From assembly GCA_905183005.1 (NCBI GenBank), contig CAJJDO010000013.1, positions 361,728 through 425,727 on the forward strand: a DNA stretch of 64,000 nucleotides, written 5' to 3'. The DNA is from Paramecium pentaurelia. Its lineage: Eukaryota > Ciliophora > Oligohymenophorea > Peniculida > Parameciidae. Position 1 is the stretch's first letter, and every line of letters begins with the position of its first letter. Below, in pieces: positions 50,011-60,935 of this stretch. Below the pieces are notes generated by a model, which saw nothing but the letters and a program-made list of their open reading frames with translations, made no database searches and was not told the origin of the DNA. Made by a program: the position numbers and the translations under genes.

Positions 50011-52257
50011 ATGCAACAAAGTCCAAGAGCTATTTAATTGATTGCAATCGAGCCTTAAACAAAAAGTATTAAACTAAAGGAAATTAATAGAATTAGTCCT
50101 TTGTTAGGAGGCAATATAGATAATTAAATCTTTTAATGATAAATGCAAGAATTTTGCAGTGATTGTTGTTGTTGGTAAATACAGAACAGGAAAGAGCTAT
50201 CTAATTAATTAATTATTGCTTTAATAAAGTAGAGGTTTTGAAGTAGGTTCTACTATCAATGCATGTACTAAAGTACTAAATATTTTAATATATTATTAAA
50301 GGGTTTATGGATGTGGTCAGAGTTAATTTATTTTGAGTCAAGTAGAAGTAAAGAACCTATTCCAGCAATTTTAATTGATACTGAAGGTATTGGGTCAGTT
50401 GAAGAAGATATGAATCATGATGTTAAAGTATTCCTTTTGGCAATGTTAATGAGCAGCTATTTTATTTATAATAGTGTTGGAACTATAGATGATATGGCAT
50501 TGTAGAATTTGGGTTTAATTGTAAGTTTAACTTATATTATATAGGTTAATTTAACAAAAATGTTATAGAAGGCAGATTAAAATACATAGAAGGATTTATT
50601 TGAAACATTTCCTTCTTTTTTATGGATTTTGAGAGATTTTACACTTAGATTAGAAGATGAATATGGGAATAAGATATTACCAAAGGATTATTTAGAAGCT
50701 GCTCTTAAACCTTTAAAAGGAATAAGTGAAACAATAGAGAATAAAAATAAAATTAGGAGACATATTTCTTAATTCTTTTCTGAAAGGGATTGCATTACTC
50801 TTGTAAGACCTACAGAAGATGAAAAAGCATTATAATAATTAGGTAGTGTAAAATTTGAAGAATTAAGAGTAGAATTTTAAGAATAGGTACTTGCGTTGAG
50901 AAAGAAATTATCATTTAAAGTTTAGTTCAAATAATATAAGGGTAAAGCAATAACTCCTTTTACTTTTATTGAAATGTCTAAGTAATAATATAAAAGTTAA
51001 TTTTAGATATTTTGTAGATGCAATAAATTAAGGTACTTTACCTGAAATTGCAACATAATGGCAAATGATTCAAGAATAAGAATTTGAATATCATATTAAT
51101 ACTTAAATAGAGTATTATAAATAAGCAATTGAAGAGTTTTTTTAAGAATAAGATTTAGGAGATCTAATTGAATTAAATTAAATTGTAAAATGAAATTAAT
51201 TAATTTTTAGTTATTAAAAAAAATAAAAAATTATTTAGAAGGTAATAGTGAGAAAGAGATTTTTATAAAGAGATGGAAGAGTGTAAAAAAAGATTTAGAA
51301 AGATTATTTAATGATTCATAAAGAAGATATTAAGATATATAATTGATTTAATTAGAAACAATAAAAAACAATTTTATAGATGAAATTCATCATTATGATA
51401 AAGAGGATTTTTGGGGTATTGTTGATATAGCTAATAATGCAGTCTCAGAATATATAAGTAAAAATATCAATACAAATGAACTTTAAAATTATATTACATA
51501 AATTTGGGAAAGTACAGTATAAAGAATATAGCATGAATTTCATATTATTAAAAATCTATCGAATTTACATATTCAAATTTAATCAAAATAAGAACTTGAG
51601 ATTAGAAGATTATAAACAGAATTACAGAGTTATTAAGAATTTCAAATAGAGGATAATAGATAAAAAGATAAATTTATTGAAAAATTAAAACTTGAAAATG
51701 AATAAATAAAGAAAAGAAATTCTGTCTCAGATAATCTTATTTCTGATCTAAAATTATAATTAGAATAGTTACAATAAGATCATAATTAATAATTAAAATC
51801 AATAGATAATCATAATAAATAAGAATTAAATAAATTAAGATCCATAATATCTAAATTTGAATAAAGAGTTATAGATTCTAATATTAATATTGAAAAATTT
51901 TCAAATTTATATCAATAATAAGAAAAAGAACATTTATAAGAATTAAATGAATATAAAATAGAAATATTAAAATTAAACTCTTAGATTTCAGATTATTAAA
52001 TATAGATTAAAGAGAATAGAAATGATATTGAATGTGATAAAAAGAATGAAAATTATTATTCAGCTAGAAAATAATAAAAACATAATACTAATGATTGTAC
52101 ATTCATTAATAATATGTAAAAACAAAGTGAAAATACATTATAAGAATGGAAATATTAAAAAGAATATATAAGAAAATAATTACAAGAAGCTTATTATAAA
52201 ATATAAGAAGAAAAAAAATAAAATGATGCACTCATTAATAGTTTAAAGTAATATTGA
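50011..52257 (+). CDS. Guanylate-binding protein (GBP/atlastin-type) GTPase (705 aa)
   Basis: ATG 50011; introns 50066..50090, 50273..50301, 50521..50544, 50982..51006 and 51185..51210; TGA 52255; 706 codons. P-loop VVVGKYRTGKSYLINQ, switch region TINACTKGLWMWS, G3 ILIDTEGIGS, and the GBP-specific RD motif ILRDFTLRLED. This is the large-GTPase N-terminal domain of the dynamin-superfamily GBPs. The helical middle domain and a long C-terminal coiled coil (residues about 440-700, e.g. LRSIISKFEQRVI) follow. No C-terminal CaaX box. GBP-like proteins self-assemble on GTP binding and hydrolysis. In ciliates these form sizeable families of unknown role, possibly membrane remodelling. Confidence 0.92.
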
Positions 52258-52288
52258 ATAAAATTTATTTTAATTAATTAATAATATC

Positions 52289-53763
52289 ATGTCCGAAATC
52301 GAAGAATTAACCAAATAGAAGCAAGTCTTATAGAGTTAATAAGCAATTCTTGAGAATTGGATTATTCTAAAGAAAAATCTTTAATAAAAGTTCAAGAATC
52401 CATCAGAAGCATTTAAAGGTTTGGTGAAAGAGAATGCTTAAGAATTGTAGATTTAAGATTTTGCTGACTATGCTAAAGGTCTAAATCTGTAAGTTTCTTT
52501 ATCATTTTAGAAATGAAATATTTAAAGATTCCCATTTAAATGAGGAAACTTTTACAAAGATTTGGGAATAATGGGAATTTAATTATAAAGCCAATTAACA
52601 TAAACTATAGATGATAGATGAAAAGTTAGAAGTACTTACAATTTTGGAAGATAAAGATGCTAAAATGTTTAAAGGAGATCCTTAAAAAAAAAAGTTAATA
52701 GTATCTTAAATTTAAGGATGTGAAAATCTTGAAGATTTATATAAAAAGTTAGGTGAAATGGTTTAAAATAGTACTGATTAAAAACAAAAAGATGAAGTAG
52801 TTCCAAATGAAAGTGATATATTTTCTTAATTTTTGGCAAAAAAAAGTTAAATTTAATTTAATGAACTTTCTATTAGTAAAATGCAAACCAAATTGGCAGA
52901 AATACCATAATAATCAGATTAATCAGATAGTGCATAGAAATAAAAATTAGAATAGCCATTAGTTGAAAGTTAAATTATTGTTATTGGAAAAGTGACATTG
53001 CCTAAAAAAAGTTATTTAGATTCATAACATAGTATAATTCATAAACGAGGTAATTATTCAACAAATTAATAATCAAAAACATTCATTTATGATTCAACTA
53101 ATATTAAAATATTATCTCCTAAACTTACACGTCCTAAAGAATAATTCAGAAGTCCTAAGAATTTCCAATAACCTTCAAATTTTGATGAGAATGATCAAAT
53201 TAGAAGATCATAAAAAACAAAAAGATTAAAAGGAGATTTGTAAAATTACATAGGAGAAATATTTCATTATGATAATCATTAAAAAAATCCATATGAAGTT
53301 CAATAGAAAGGTTTATAAGGTTTTAATTGTAAAAAGAGTTTGAAGACAGTTTAACATAGGATTGATTTAAGACCTACTGAATCTATAGAATCTTAAAATA
53401 TACAAAAAAGAGTGTAAAATATTAGGTAATTTTTATAATAAAACATAGAAACAAATTAGATGAATATTCCAATAAAAGAATACGAAGATATTCTCCTTAA
53501 AAACCATATACTTCAGGTATGTTAATTAAAAATGATACAACTCCTGAGAGAAGATACTCTTAAAGAAGATCAAGTCCATATACACCTGGAAATGTCCATA
53601 GATTAAATGTGGATAGATTAAAATAAGAAAAGGAAACAGTTTAATAATAAAATTCTGATAAAAAACCATTTGTCAAAGAAGAAGAGTATATTTAATTTTA
53701 TATATATATAGTGAAGTTCCTTAAAAAGGTTTAGATAGATAAAAAGCTTTTATTTCAGATTGA
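52289..53763 (+). CDS. Hypothetical protein with helical N terminus and basic Ser/Pro tail (467 aa)
   Basis: ATG 52289 (31 bp after the GBP stop); introns 52489..52510, 53426..53448 and 53686..53711; TGA 53761; 468 codons. The N-terminal 190 residues are helical (LTKQKQVLQSQQAILENWI, LNEETFTKIWEQWEFNYKA). The middle is Gln/Ser-rich. The C-terminal 120 residues carry basic, Ser-Pro repeats (RRYSPQKPYTSG, RRYSQRRSSPYTPG) that look like CDK/MAPK sites. No known domain. The very short gap suggests it uses a promoter within or close to the upstream gene's 3' end. Confidence 0.72.
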
Positions 53764-53906
53764 ATTTAATATTTTTATTTCATAAAAGTAAATAAACAAT
53801 TATGTTTCACTTTTCTTATATAATTCTTTCTTCATATTAAAGAATATTAAATATATTTATATATTTTATTAAATAAAACTTATTTTATTTTTACATAATT
53901 ACGTGT

Positions 53907-54482
53907 ATGAACTAGGATTCTTAATTAAGATCAAGGTTTACTTTTTGGTTAAGTGTCAGCAAAGACTAGAATATTGATAATTTTAGTGATTAACTGAAAT
54001 AAATAGGTAAAAATATAAACATATCAAAGGTTCATTTGGAACAGCTAGAGAATTTTGGTCATACTATTCTTATATGGTTAAACCTGAGAAGTTACCTTTA
54101 GGAGCATAATTTTTCTTATTCCAAGAGTAAATTTAACCTGTATGGGAAGATCCATAAAACATGAATGGTGGTAGATTAATACTTAGAGTAAAGAGAGGAT
54201 TTGAAAATAGAGTATGGGAAGAATTAATATTGCACTATTTAAGTGATGATAATCCACATTTACAAGGAGTATGTGGAATTGTAAAAATTAATATTTATTA
54301 TTAAGATTGCTCACTCTAAAAAGAATTTTATACTAATCTCAATATGGATTAAAGATTAAAATAAATATCCAAAATTATTAGAAGAATTAACAAAATGGAT
54401 AACAAATTGCCTTGGATTATAAAATAAAAAAGACTTTGAATATATTGCTCACCCATAATAATAACAAGGAGAAACTTAATGA
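53907..54482 (+). CDS. Eukaryotic translation initiation factor 4E family cap-binding protein (175 aa)
   Basis: ATG 53907; introns 54007..54029 and 54281..54305; TGA 54480; 176 codons. Starts with RSRFTFWLSVSK, equivalent to the HxWTLW start. Then IGSFGTAREFWSYYSYM (the S/TVxxFW motif), QFFLFQEQIQPVWEDPQN (cap-stacking Trp and Glu), GGRLILRVKRG, VWEELILHYL and FILISIWIKDQNK complete the fold. The first aromatic cap-sandwich position seems altered (FQEQI in place of FKDGI), which is nearer to class II (4EHP) variants. It should bind m7GTP caps and regulate translation. Compact size, no N-terminal extension. Confidence 0.93.
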
Positions 54483-54595
54483 AAGTTATATTGTTTTATA
54501 AATATTCATTAACATTTAACTTTCTTTTGTTTTAATATAAAAAATAAATTTGTAAAGGCCAAAATAATATAAATTAAATAAATATCATAAATATT

Positions 54596-54981
54596 TCAAC
54601 CTGATTTTTCTTATATATTTATTTATAAGTAAAGCCATCCATCATCATCCTTATATTTTTAATAAAGCTCCATGATAGTATTTGACATTTGATTTGATAA
54701 TAGTTTATTTCCACCAAAAAATATAAATAGTCCATGCTTTTCAGATATATATGGTTAAAATTATGTTTTAAATTTATTGAATAGATTTTAAATTTACATT
54801 GATCCCAGAACCATCATTTTTTAAATTCTCTAAAGATTATTTGGATTTCCTTTTTTCTATATTCCATTATCCATTTATTATTCGGCAATTATAGGCACCC
54901 ACTAATCATATTTTTCAATTAATAAAAAGATTATTTTCTTCTTTATTCAAATGAATTTTGAACTTTAAATTAAAATTTCAT
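54596..54981 (-). pseudogene. ATG8-like ubiquitin-fold gene with an apparent frameshift
   Basis: Minus strand, MKFQFKVQNSFEQRRK start at 54981, matching the ATG8 N terminus (basic helix and FEKRR). In the next frame come KYDQWVPIIAE (the YPDRVPVIVE block), then SEKHGLFIFFGGN and IMELYQKYKDDDGWLYLQ (the ALFIFV and YEEHKDEDGFLY blocks), ending EKSG at TGA 54598-54596. The two frames meet at a run of five A (plus-strand 54911..54915), one base short of continuity. A 23-nt GTTCAA...AAAG intron could also restore the frame, but it would delete the conserved FEQRR segment. Hence probable pseudogene, sequence error, or a divergent spliced version. A terminal Gly would need no ATG4 trimming. Confidence 0.65.
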
Positions 54982-55700
54982 TTATTTTATAATATTTTTA
55001 TTTTACTAATATTTTATATTATTTTTATAATCTCTAATAGAATTCTCTCTCAGTTATGATCGGAACAATTATATAGTTTTTAAAATAAATATATGCCTCA
55101 ATATAATTTATAAAATTTTGAATCTTTATAAATTTTAAGAAAAAAGTATAAGTTTTAAAAATTAATGAAGCTAAAGCAAGAAAGTTGATAATGTATATTT
55201 TATAATTAATTTTCTTGATTAAAAGACATAGTAAAATTCTTCATTAATCTATTTCCAAATAACAGTATTTATTTTTGTAAAATCTTTAACTCATTGTCTA
55301 TTTAAATTCTATTATTAATTTGTATCTACAAACCTTTAACTCTTTAATTAACATTTTGAAATTTTATGAATTTTACAAAATAAGAATAATTCAATGTATA
55401 AAGATATTTAAATTATGTGCATAAATAATTTTTATATTTAAAGAGCAATCAGTTGCCAATTATAAATTAATATGAAAACTCATTAATAGGTTTAACTTTT
55501 CTAATATAGAAATTTATAATACTAAATTGATGATTATTCATTTTATTTTTTTTATTTAGATTTAGTGTTTTAATATGCCTGCATATTATGTCTTAAAATA
55601 AATTAGAAATTATATTATTATTAATAAAATTACTTATTATAACTTATAATAATGTTTCGATTATATTAATTTTTTTACAAATATTTATAAACCAATATTA
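54982..55700. other. Divergent intergenic region, 719 bp
   Basis: AT-rich with no open frame between the ATG8-like sequence and the RING E3 gene; nothing recognised. Confidence 0.4.
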
Positions 55701-56952
55701 ATGGTTTTTCTCAAACTCATATTTCACACAACCATAGCAATTATATTTATAAGTTGCCCAATCTCAATAAGCTCTTATTATCTATATGATCAAATCTAAT
55801 CGGACAAATCATAAGTAATATTTTGTATAAATTTTAGACAGCCTATGCTTTAAAAATACCATTGACTTATTTAATATTGTATCATTTAGGAGTTATTTAT
55901 ATTTGGGTTACTTTAATTTGGCATGCTTATTTAGGAACTGGAGATAATTTAAGAAACTTACTAATCAATATATGGCAAAATCATTACAAAGTTTCTTACC
56001 CTATTATATTATTTAATGAGGTAGTGTTATTTTAAGTAATCCAACTAGATTTTTAGTTTCATCATTGCTCTATATGGAACTTTTGATACAAATTTATAAA
56101 AATACACAGCAACCCAATTATTATATTATGCATCAGCATTTTTTGTTTGCAATCATGTTTATTCATTCTATTCAAGAAATATTATCAGAAGAAATGATGT
56201 GCATTAGCTCCCCACTTGTGACAAAAGATTATTTTAATCATATGAATACCTATTTTATTTTTAGACACTGATCATTTTTGTGTGTAAATTATCTTATTTT
56301 AAATTTTAGGCTTTTATTACTCTATCAAATTTGATAATTTACAAAAGGAAATTAAACCTTTTATAAAGTTTCTCATTAATTAGTTAATGTTTCATGTTTT
56401 TGAGATTACTAAGATTTATTTTGTAATAAATCTATTTGTTTTAATTTAATTTCTACAAGTCATTATAGATGGTATCTAATTGGTTATTGACTATTAACAA
56501 ATTTCATACTTAATTGCTGGTGTAACAGTTGCAAGCATCATCATAGCCTTCATCTATAATCTTCATATATTAGTAAAAATTTACATATTATCGAGGGGCA
56601 ATATTATTTATAATTAAGGAATTGTAGAGATGGAAGATTCTTTAATGATAATCCTTAAGTTTAAGTCACTAATTTGAGAGAAGAAGATTTGGAAAAATTA
56701 GAAATTAAATCCTTTAATTCTTAATTAGAAGTGCAATAAAAAAGAAATTAAGCAGTAGATTTAGCTTAATTGGAAGAATAAAATAATAATACAATATAAT
56801 GTCCCATTTGCGGTGATGATATTCAAAAAAGATAGAAAATTATATTTCTAGAATGTTAACATATATTTCATTCAGAATGTTTAATTAGATGGTTGAAAAT
56901 TAAAAATTCCTGTCCTTACTGTAGGAGATCGGCAGTAAAATGTTAATAATGA
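55701..56952 (+). CDS. Membrane RING-H2 E3 ubiquitin ligase (383 aa)
   Basis: ATG 55701; introns 55815..55837, 56021..56048, 56284..56309 and 56573..56595; TGA 56950; 384 codons. The N-terminal 260 residues hold about six to seven hydrophobic segments (LTYLILYHLGVIYIWVTLIW, IFSFIIALYG, VTVASIIIAFIY). The tail contains QCPICGDDIQKRQKIIFLEC, HIFHSECLIRWL and SCPYCRR: C-x2-C...C-x1-H-x2-H-x2-C...C-x2-C, a full RING-H2. The plan resembles HRD1/gp78-type ER ligases (multi-TM plus RING-H2), so a role in ER-associated degradation is a reasonable inference but unproven. Confidence 0.9.
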
Positions 56953-57814
56953 TTTTATAGATATATTTAATAAAATATATATATCTCATAAAAAATGAAT
57001 AATATTATTACAAGTAATTTGTATTAAACATTATATTTCTCAGTATTTAATTTTATTTTTATTTTTTTTGGATTGAATTACTACAAAAGAGTATAAAAAT
57101 ACTGGTGTAAGATAAAAGAAATACTTTTTAAATTAACAAAATACTAGTACTCCACATTAATAAATAATGATGTAATAATAATTATTATTCAAATATTTTG
57201 TAAGACTCATTATTTGATTATTATATAGAAATATTTGTAATTTAGATAAATAAAAATAATAATGGATATAGAAAATAGAAAAAAACAATTTTTATAATAC
57301 AAAATAGGAAAAATATTTATTTCAAATATTGTAATCATTTTTCATAAAATTGTAACTATAATTTATTTAAAAACTCTTTAGAATATGTATCATTTCAAGA
57401 TACCTAATTCATTCAGCTTAATCTCTCAAAAGCATTTATAATATCTTATCTGGAATATTTAGTCTTTAATAAAAAAGTATTGCAATTATTTGTTCTGAAG
57501 TATTAATATTTTTTAATTATTAAAGAAAAAGAAAATTCAAAAACTTCTATCAAACAATAATTTATTGTTTAAAAAATTATTTAAATATATTTAATACATG
57601 ATATTTTATTATTAGATTAAGAAATTTAATAATAATCAATAGAATTAGTATTATCAATATTCTTATTATTTATTAGCATTATACGCACCATCAAAATAAA
57701 AGAAATTGTAAAATTAATATATATATATATAAAACAGAAAGAATAATTAAATAATAATAAAATGCCATTTTAAGGATAAAGTTAATTTTTTATCGATAAA
57801 TAAATTAATCATCA
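56953..57814. other. Convergent intergenic region (862 bp) with one coding-like remnant
   Basis: Between the converging RING E3 and HTH genes. On the minus strand, 57510..57409 reads SEQIIAILFYQRLNIPD then KILQMLLRDQAE and stops at TGA, looking like the last exon of a protein. Upstream in that frame a TGA intervenes and no normal-size intron joins more exons. The rest is AT-rich with a TA dinucleotide run near 57718. Confidence 0.35.
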
Positions 57815-58436
57815 TCATTGTTAAGGATCATACTAAAATTATTAGTATTATTCATTTAATATTTTAACAATGTTCAGTAAGGTTTCATTTTGTGAACTTT
57901 GTGCCTCATCTTCTTAATATAGAGTATACTTTCCAAAATATTGAGCTAATTAAGAATAATGAGTTTCTTCAAGACTAATAACCTTAATATATAAGTATTT
58001 ACTTTATTTTAGCTGTTTTATAATTGGTTTTTAAGTCACTGCACTCAGATTTATGTTTGAGCTTTTCTATTTTCCCAGATTATTTGTGAACGACTATCAT
58101 GAAGGTTTCAATCTCTTAAAAAATTCGTTTATCTCTTGTTCGTTTTTTTCCTATTCTTCCTTCATTTTAGTATACCTAGACAATTGCTTTTGCAGTTGAA
58201 TATTTAATTCCTAGGTTTTGAGCTATCTGAAATTTAGAAGTCATTTTACTTATCTTAATGGCTATCCCATATTGCAAGCTTAATCTATAATTTGTTATCT
58301 AATATTCTCGTCAACTTTCTGATATTATGAGGGTCGATTATTTTTCCTGCAATTATTCATAAATATCAAATTACTTATATTTTTCAAAACTATTTTGAAG
58401 ATCTAAGTTTTCTTCACATCTTATAGCATTGTTCAT
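57815..58436 (-). CDS. Helix-turn-helix (homeodomain-like) protein (180 aa)
   Basis: ATG 58436; introns 58347..58374, 58227..58249 and 57975..58002; TGA 57817-57815; 181 codons. Splicing creates a clear HTH: RQQIIDQACNMGQPLRQIAQ then NLGIKYSTAKAIVQVYQNEG and RIGKKRTR, the pattern of transposase-type or Psq-like HTHs (helix, turn, recognition helix STAKAIV). The C-terminal half is helical with no DDE catalytic core, so it is not a transposase. Probably a DNA-binding regulator, or a domesticated transposase DNA-binding domain. It is divergent from the SF-assemblin gene. Confidence 0.8.
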
Positions 58437-58927
58437 TGAGTGTGATAATTTATTAATAATTATTATTTGGTGAAAATTTAAATTTAAGAAGGAATTAACT
58501 ATCTTGAGGTATCATTATTTTAAGAAATTAAATAAAATTTTTTAAAGTCATTAATTTAAAATAATTCCTAATAATTATCAATCTAGTATTAGATTAACCT
58601 TAATAGAAAGGATATTCAATTCTAAATGTAAAATTGTAAACGTAATTTTGGAATTTATTTTAATAATAATAAAATATGTATGAAATATATAATTTATTTA
58701 TTAATATTATATTATATCTATATTCTTGATATTTGAGTAAAATCTTATATAATACTTGACTATATATAATTTGGATAGAATCAAAATAAGTTATTAACCA
58801 AGATTTCTTAAAAAATAGTATGTTTATTAATTATAATGAATAAAATATCTTTGTTAAATTTTATATTATATTTATTTCTTATATTAAGCTTTAAATATAA
58901 ATATACTTAAATAAATTTGTTAAAAAA
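58437..58927. other. Divergent intergenic spacer, 491 bp
   Basis: AT-rich spacer between HTH protein and SF-assemblin starts; no recognised element. Confidence 0.4.
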
Positions 58928-59749
58928 ATGAATCCAAATACACCTTTCAACGAAAGATTTGCTAAAATCTCTGAAAAGCTTAACTCAATATAATTATAAC
59001 ATGATTCATCTAAAGCCCATAGAATTGACAATATTTGTGGAAGAATCACAGGTGTTGAAGAGAGAATGTAAGACACAATTACTTCATACAATAGAAAACT
59101 TGTAAATTATTGTATTTATAACTAATAGCACTCACTTAAAGATGAAATAGTTCGTCTTCAAAAATAAATCGAAGAGGAAAATAATGCCTTTGAAACTTAA
59201 TTTGAACAAAGAGTAAGAGAAATTGCTGCTTTCGAAAGTAGAATCACAACTAAACTCGAATAAGAAATTGCTTTAAGAAAGGATGGAAATCTCAAATTAT
59301 CAGGATATTTAGATGAAAAAGTATTAATAATCATTCTATATAGGTTGTCTATTTGAAGTCAGATATCTAAACAGAAGGAAAAATTAGATAAGAACAAATT
59401 GAAAATATTACAACATCTTTAGAAAATGATCTACCTAAATTATATGACATGGTTAAAACTGAAGGATAAGATAGAGAAGATAATGATAATGGTACTCTAA
59501 GAAGAGCTGGAGATGAAATAAAACGATTGAATGAAGGTTTAGGTAATCAGAAAAAATTAAGGTACTGATTGAATAAATTAATTCAGAGAGGAATCAGAAG
59601 CAGCAATCTTTGAAATGCTAAAAGACCTTGTTTCCAGAGTCAAGAGCGAAATTGAAGAAGAAAAAAAATTAAGAGAAGAATCTCAAGAATCTCTCTTAGG
59701 ATTATTAGAAGATGCTTGTAATAAAATTTATAGAGCAGCTAAAGATTGA
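58928..59749 (+). CDS. SF-assemblin (striated fibre assemblin), 248 aa
   Basis: ATG 58928; introns 59102..59128, 59321..59343 and 59562..59586; TGA 59747; 249 codons. A short N-terminal head (NPNTPFNERFAKISEKLN) is followed by a continuous coiled coil with the family's regular pattern (DEIVRLQKQIEEENNAFE, FEQRVREIAAFESRI, EIEEEKKLREESQESLL). Size and head-rod layout match SF-assemblins, which build the striated rootlets attached to basal bodies. Ciliates carry many paralogues. The third intron restores KKLREESEAAIF. It sits next to eL13 on the same strand. Confidence 0.92.
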
Positions 59750-60194
59750 ATATTTTGAGATATTAATATAAATACATCCATATATAAATATAATATTATA
59801 TTGAAGGAGATCTAAATTAATTACTTACATTTAGAATCTCCATCTCTTACAAATTAGTCATTCTATTATATTTTTGTTTCTTAAATAATAAGATCATCTA
59901 CTATATATTTATTAGATTAATCTTAACACTTTGATAAAATTATAGACTTTTAATTTATAACCTTATATAAGATTATAAGTAAAGAAAATAAATTTAATTA
60001 TGAAATTTTAGATTCTAATATTTATCAATCATATATATTGATTAAATAGAATAGGTTTATGTGTTAAATAAATTATAGTTGAGAATAAATGGATAACCAA
60101 AAGTATTTTTTGTTTATATGAATAAAATCTTAATTTGAGTCATTTAATATATTTTTAAATATCCTTATATTTATTTTTTAAATTTTTTCTAAAA
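59750..60194. other. Intergenic spacer, 445 bp
   Basis: AT-rich gap upstream of the ribosomal protein gene, presumably with its promoter; no open frame seen. Confidence 0.4.
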
Positions 60195-60877
60195 ATGAAG
60201 CACAATTAACAACTCCCTAATGCCCATTTAAGAAAACATTGGACAAGATTTGTAAAGACATATTACAATCAACCAGCTGCCAAGAGAAGAAGATAATAAA
60301 GAAGATAAGCTAATGCATTAAGTAAATAATTATTTTATTAATTCTCAATAGGAGCTTCTCCAAGACCAGTTGAATTACTTAGACCAGTTGTAAGAGGATA
60401 AACAATTAAATATAATGGTGTATAGAAATTGGGAAGAGGATTTTCATTGATTGAATTGAAAGAAGCAGGTCTTAATGCTTAATTTGCCAGAACTGTAGGA
60501 ATTGCAGTTGATCACAGAAGAAGAAATAATAGCTAAGAAGAATTGGCAGTTAATGTTAAGAGAATCAAGGCTTATTTGTCTAAATTAGTCTTATTCCCAA
60601 GAGTTGCTGGTAAACCAAAGAATGGAGTTGTTAAAGACTCAGCAAATGATGTTATTAATAAAGCATACACATAGAATACTAATCCAGAAGTATATATCAT
60701 ATAAATAAATTTCAGGTTATCACATTCTAAAGAACTCCAAAGAGAGAAAAAGCCACAGTAATCTCAAAAGAATTAAGATCTAAGAATATTTACAGAAGAT
60801 TAAGATAAGAATGGTACAATGCTAAATTCGTTGGAGTTAAGGAAAAGAGAAAGTAAGCTAAAGAAACCAAGAAATGA
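60195..60877 (+). CDS. RPL13: 60S ribosomal protein eL13 (208 aa)
   Basis: ATG 60195; introns 60322..60351 (30 nt) and 60690..60715; TGA 60875; 209 codons. N terminus MKHNQQLPNAHLRKHWTRFV is the eL13 start (NN.IPN.HF.K.W...V). It continues PAAKRRRQQRRQANAL, SPRPVELLRPVVRGQTIKYN, RGFSLIELKEAGLNAQFART, IAVDHRRRNNSQEEL and VNVKRIKAYLSKLVLFPR. The C-terminal part is basic (RREWYNAKFVGVKEKRKQ type). It is a structural protein of the cytosolic large subunit; length is typical. Coding composition here is visibly less AT-biased than in the coiled-coil genes, as expected for high expression. Confidence 0.97.
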
Positions 60878-60935
60878 GTAGAGATAATAAAATGTACATT
60901 TACAATAAAATATTTAAAATAATATTAATAAATAT

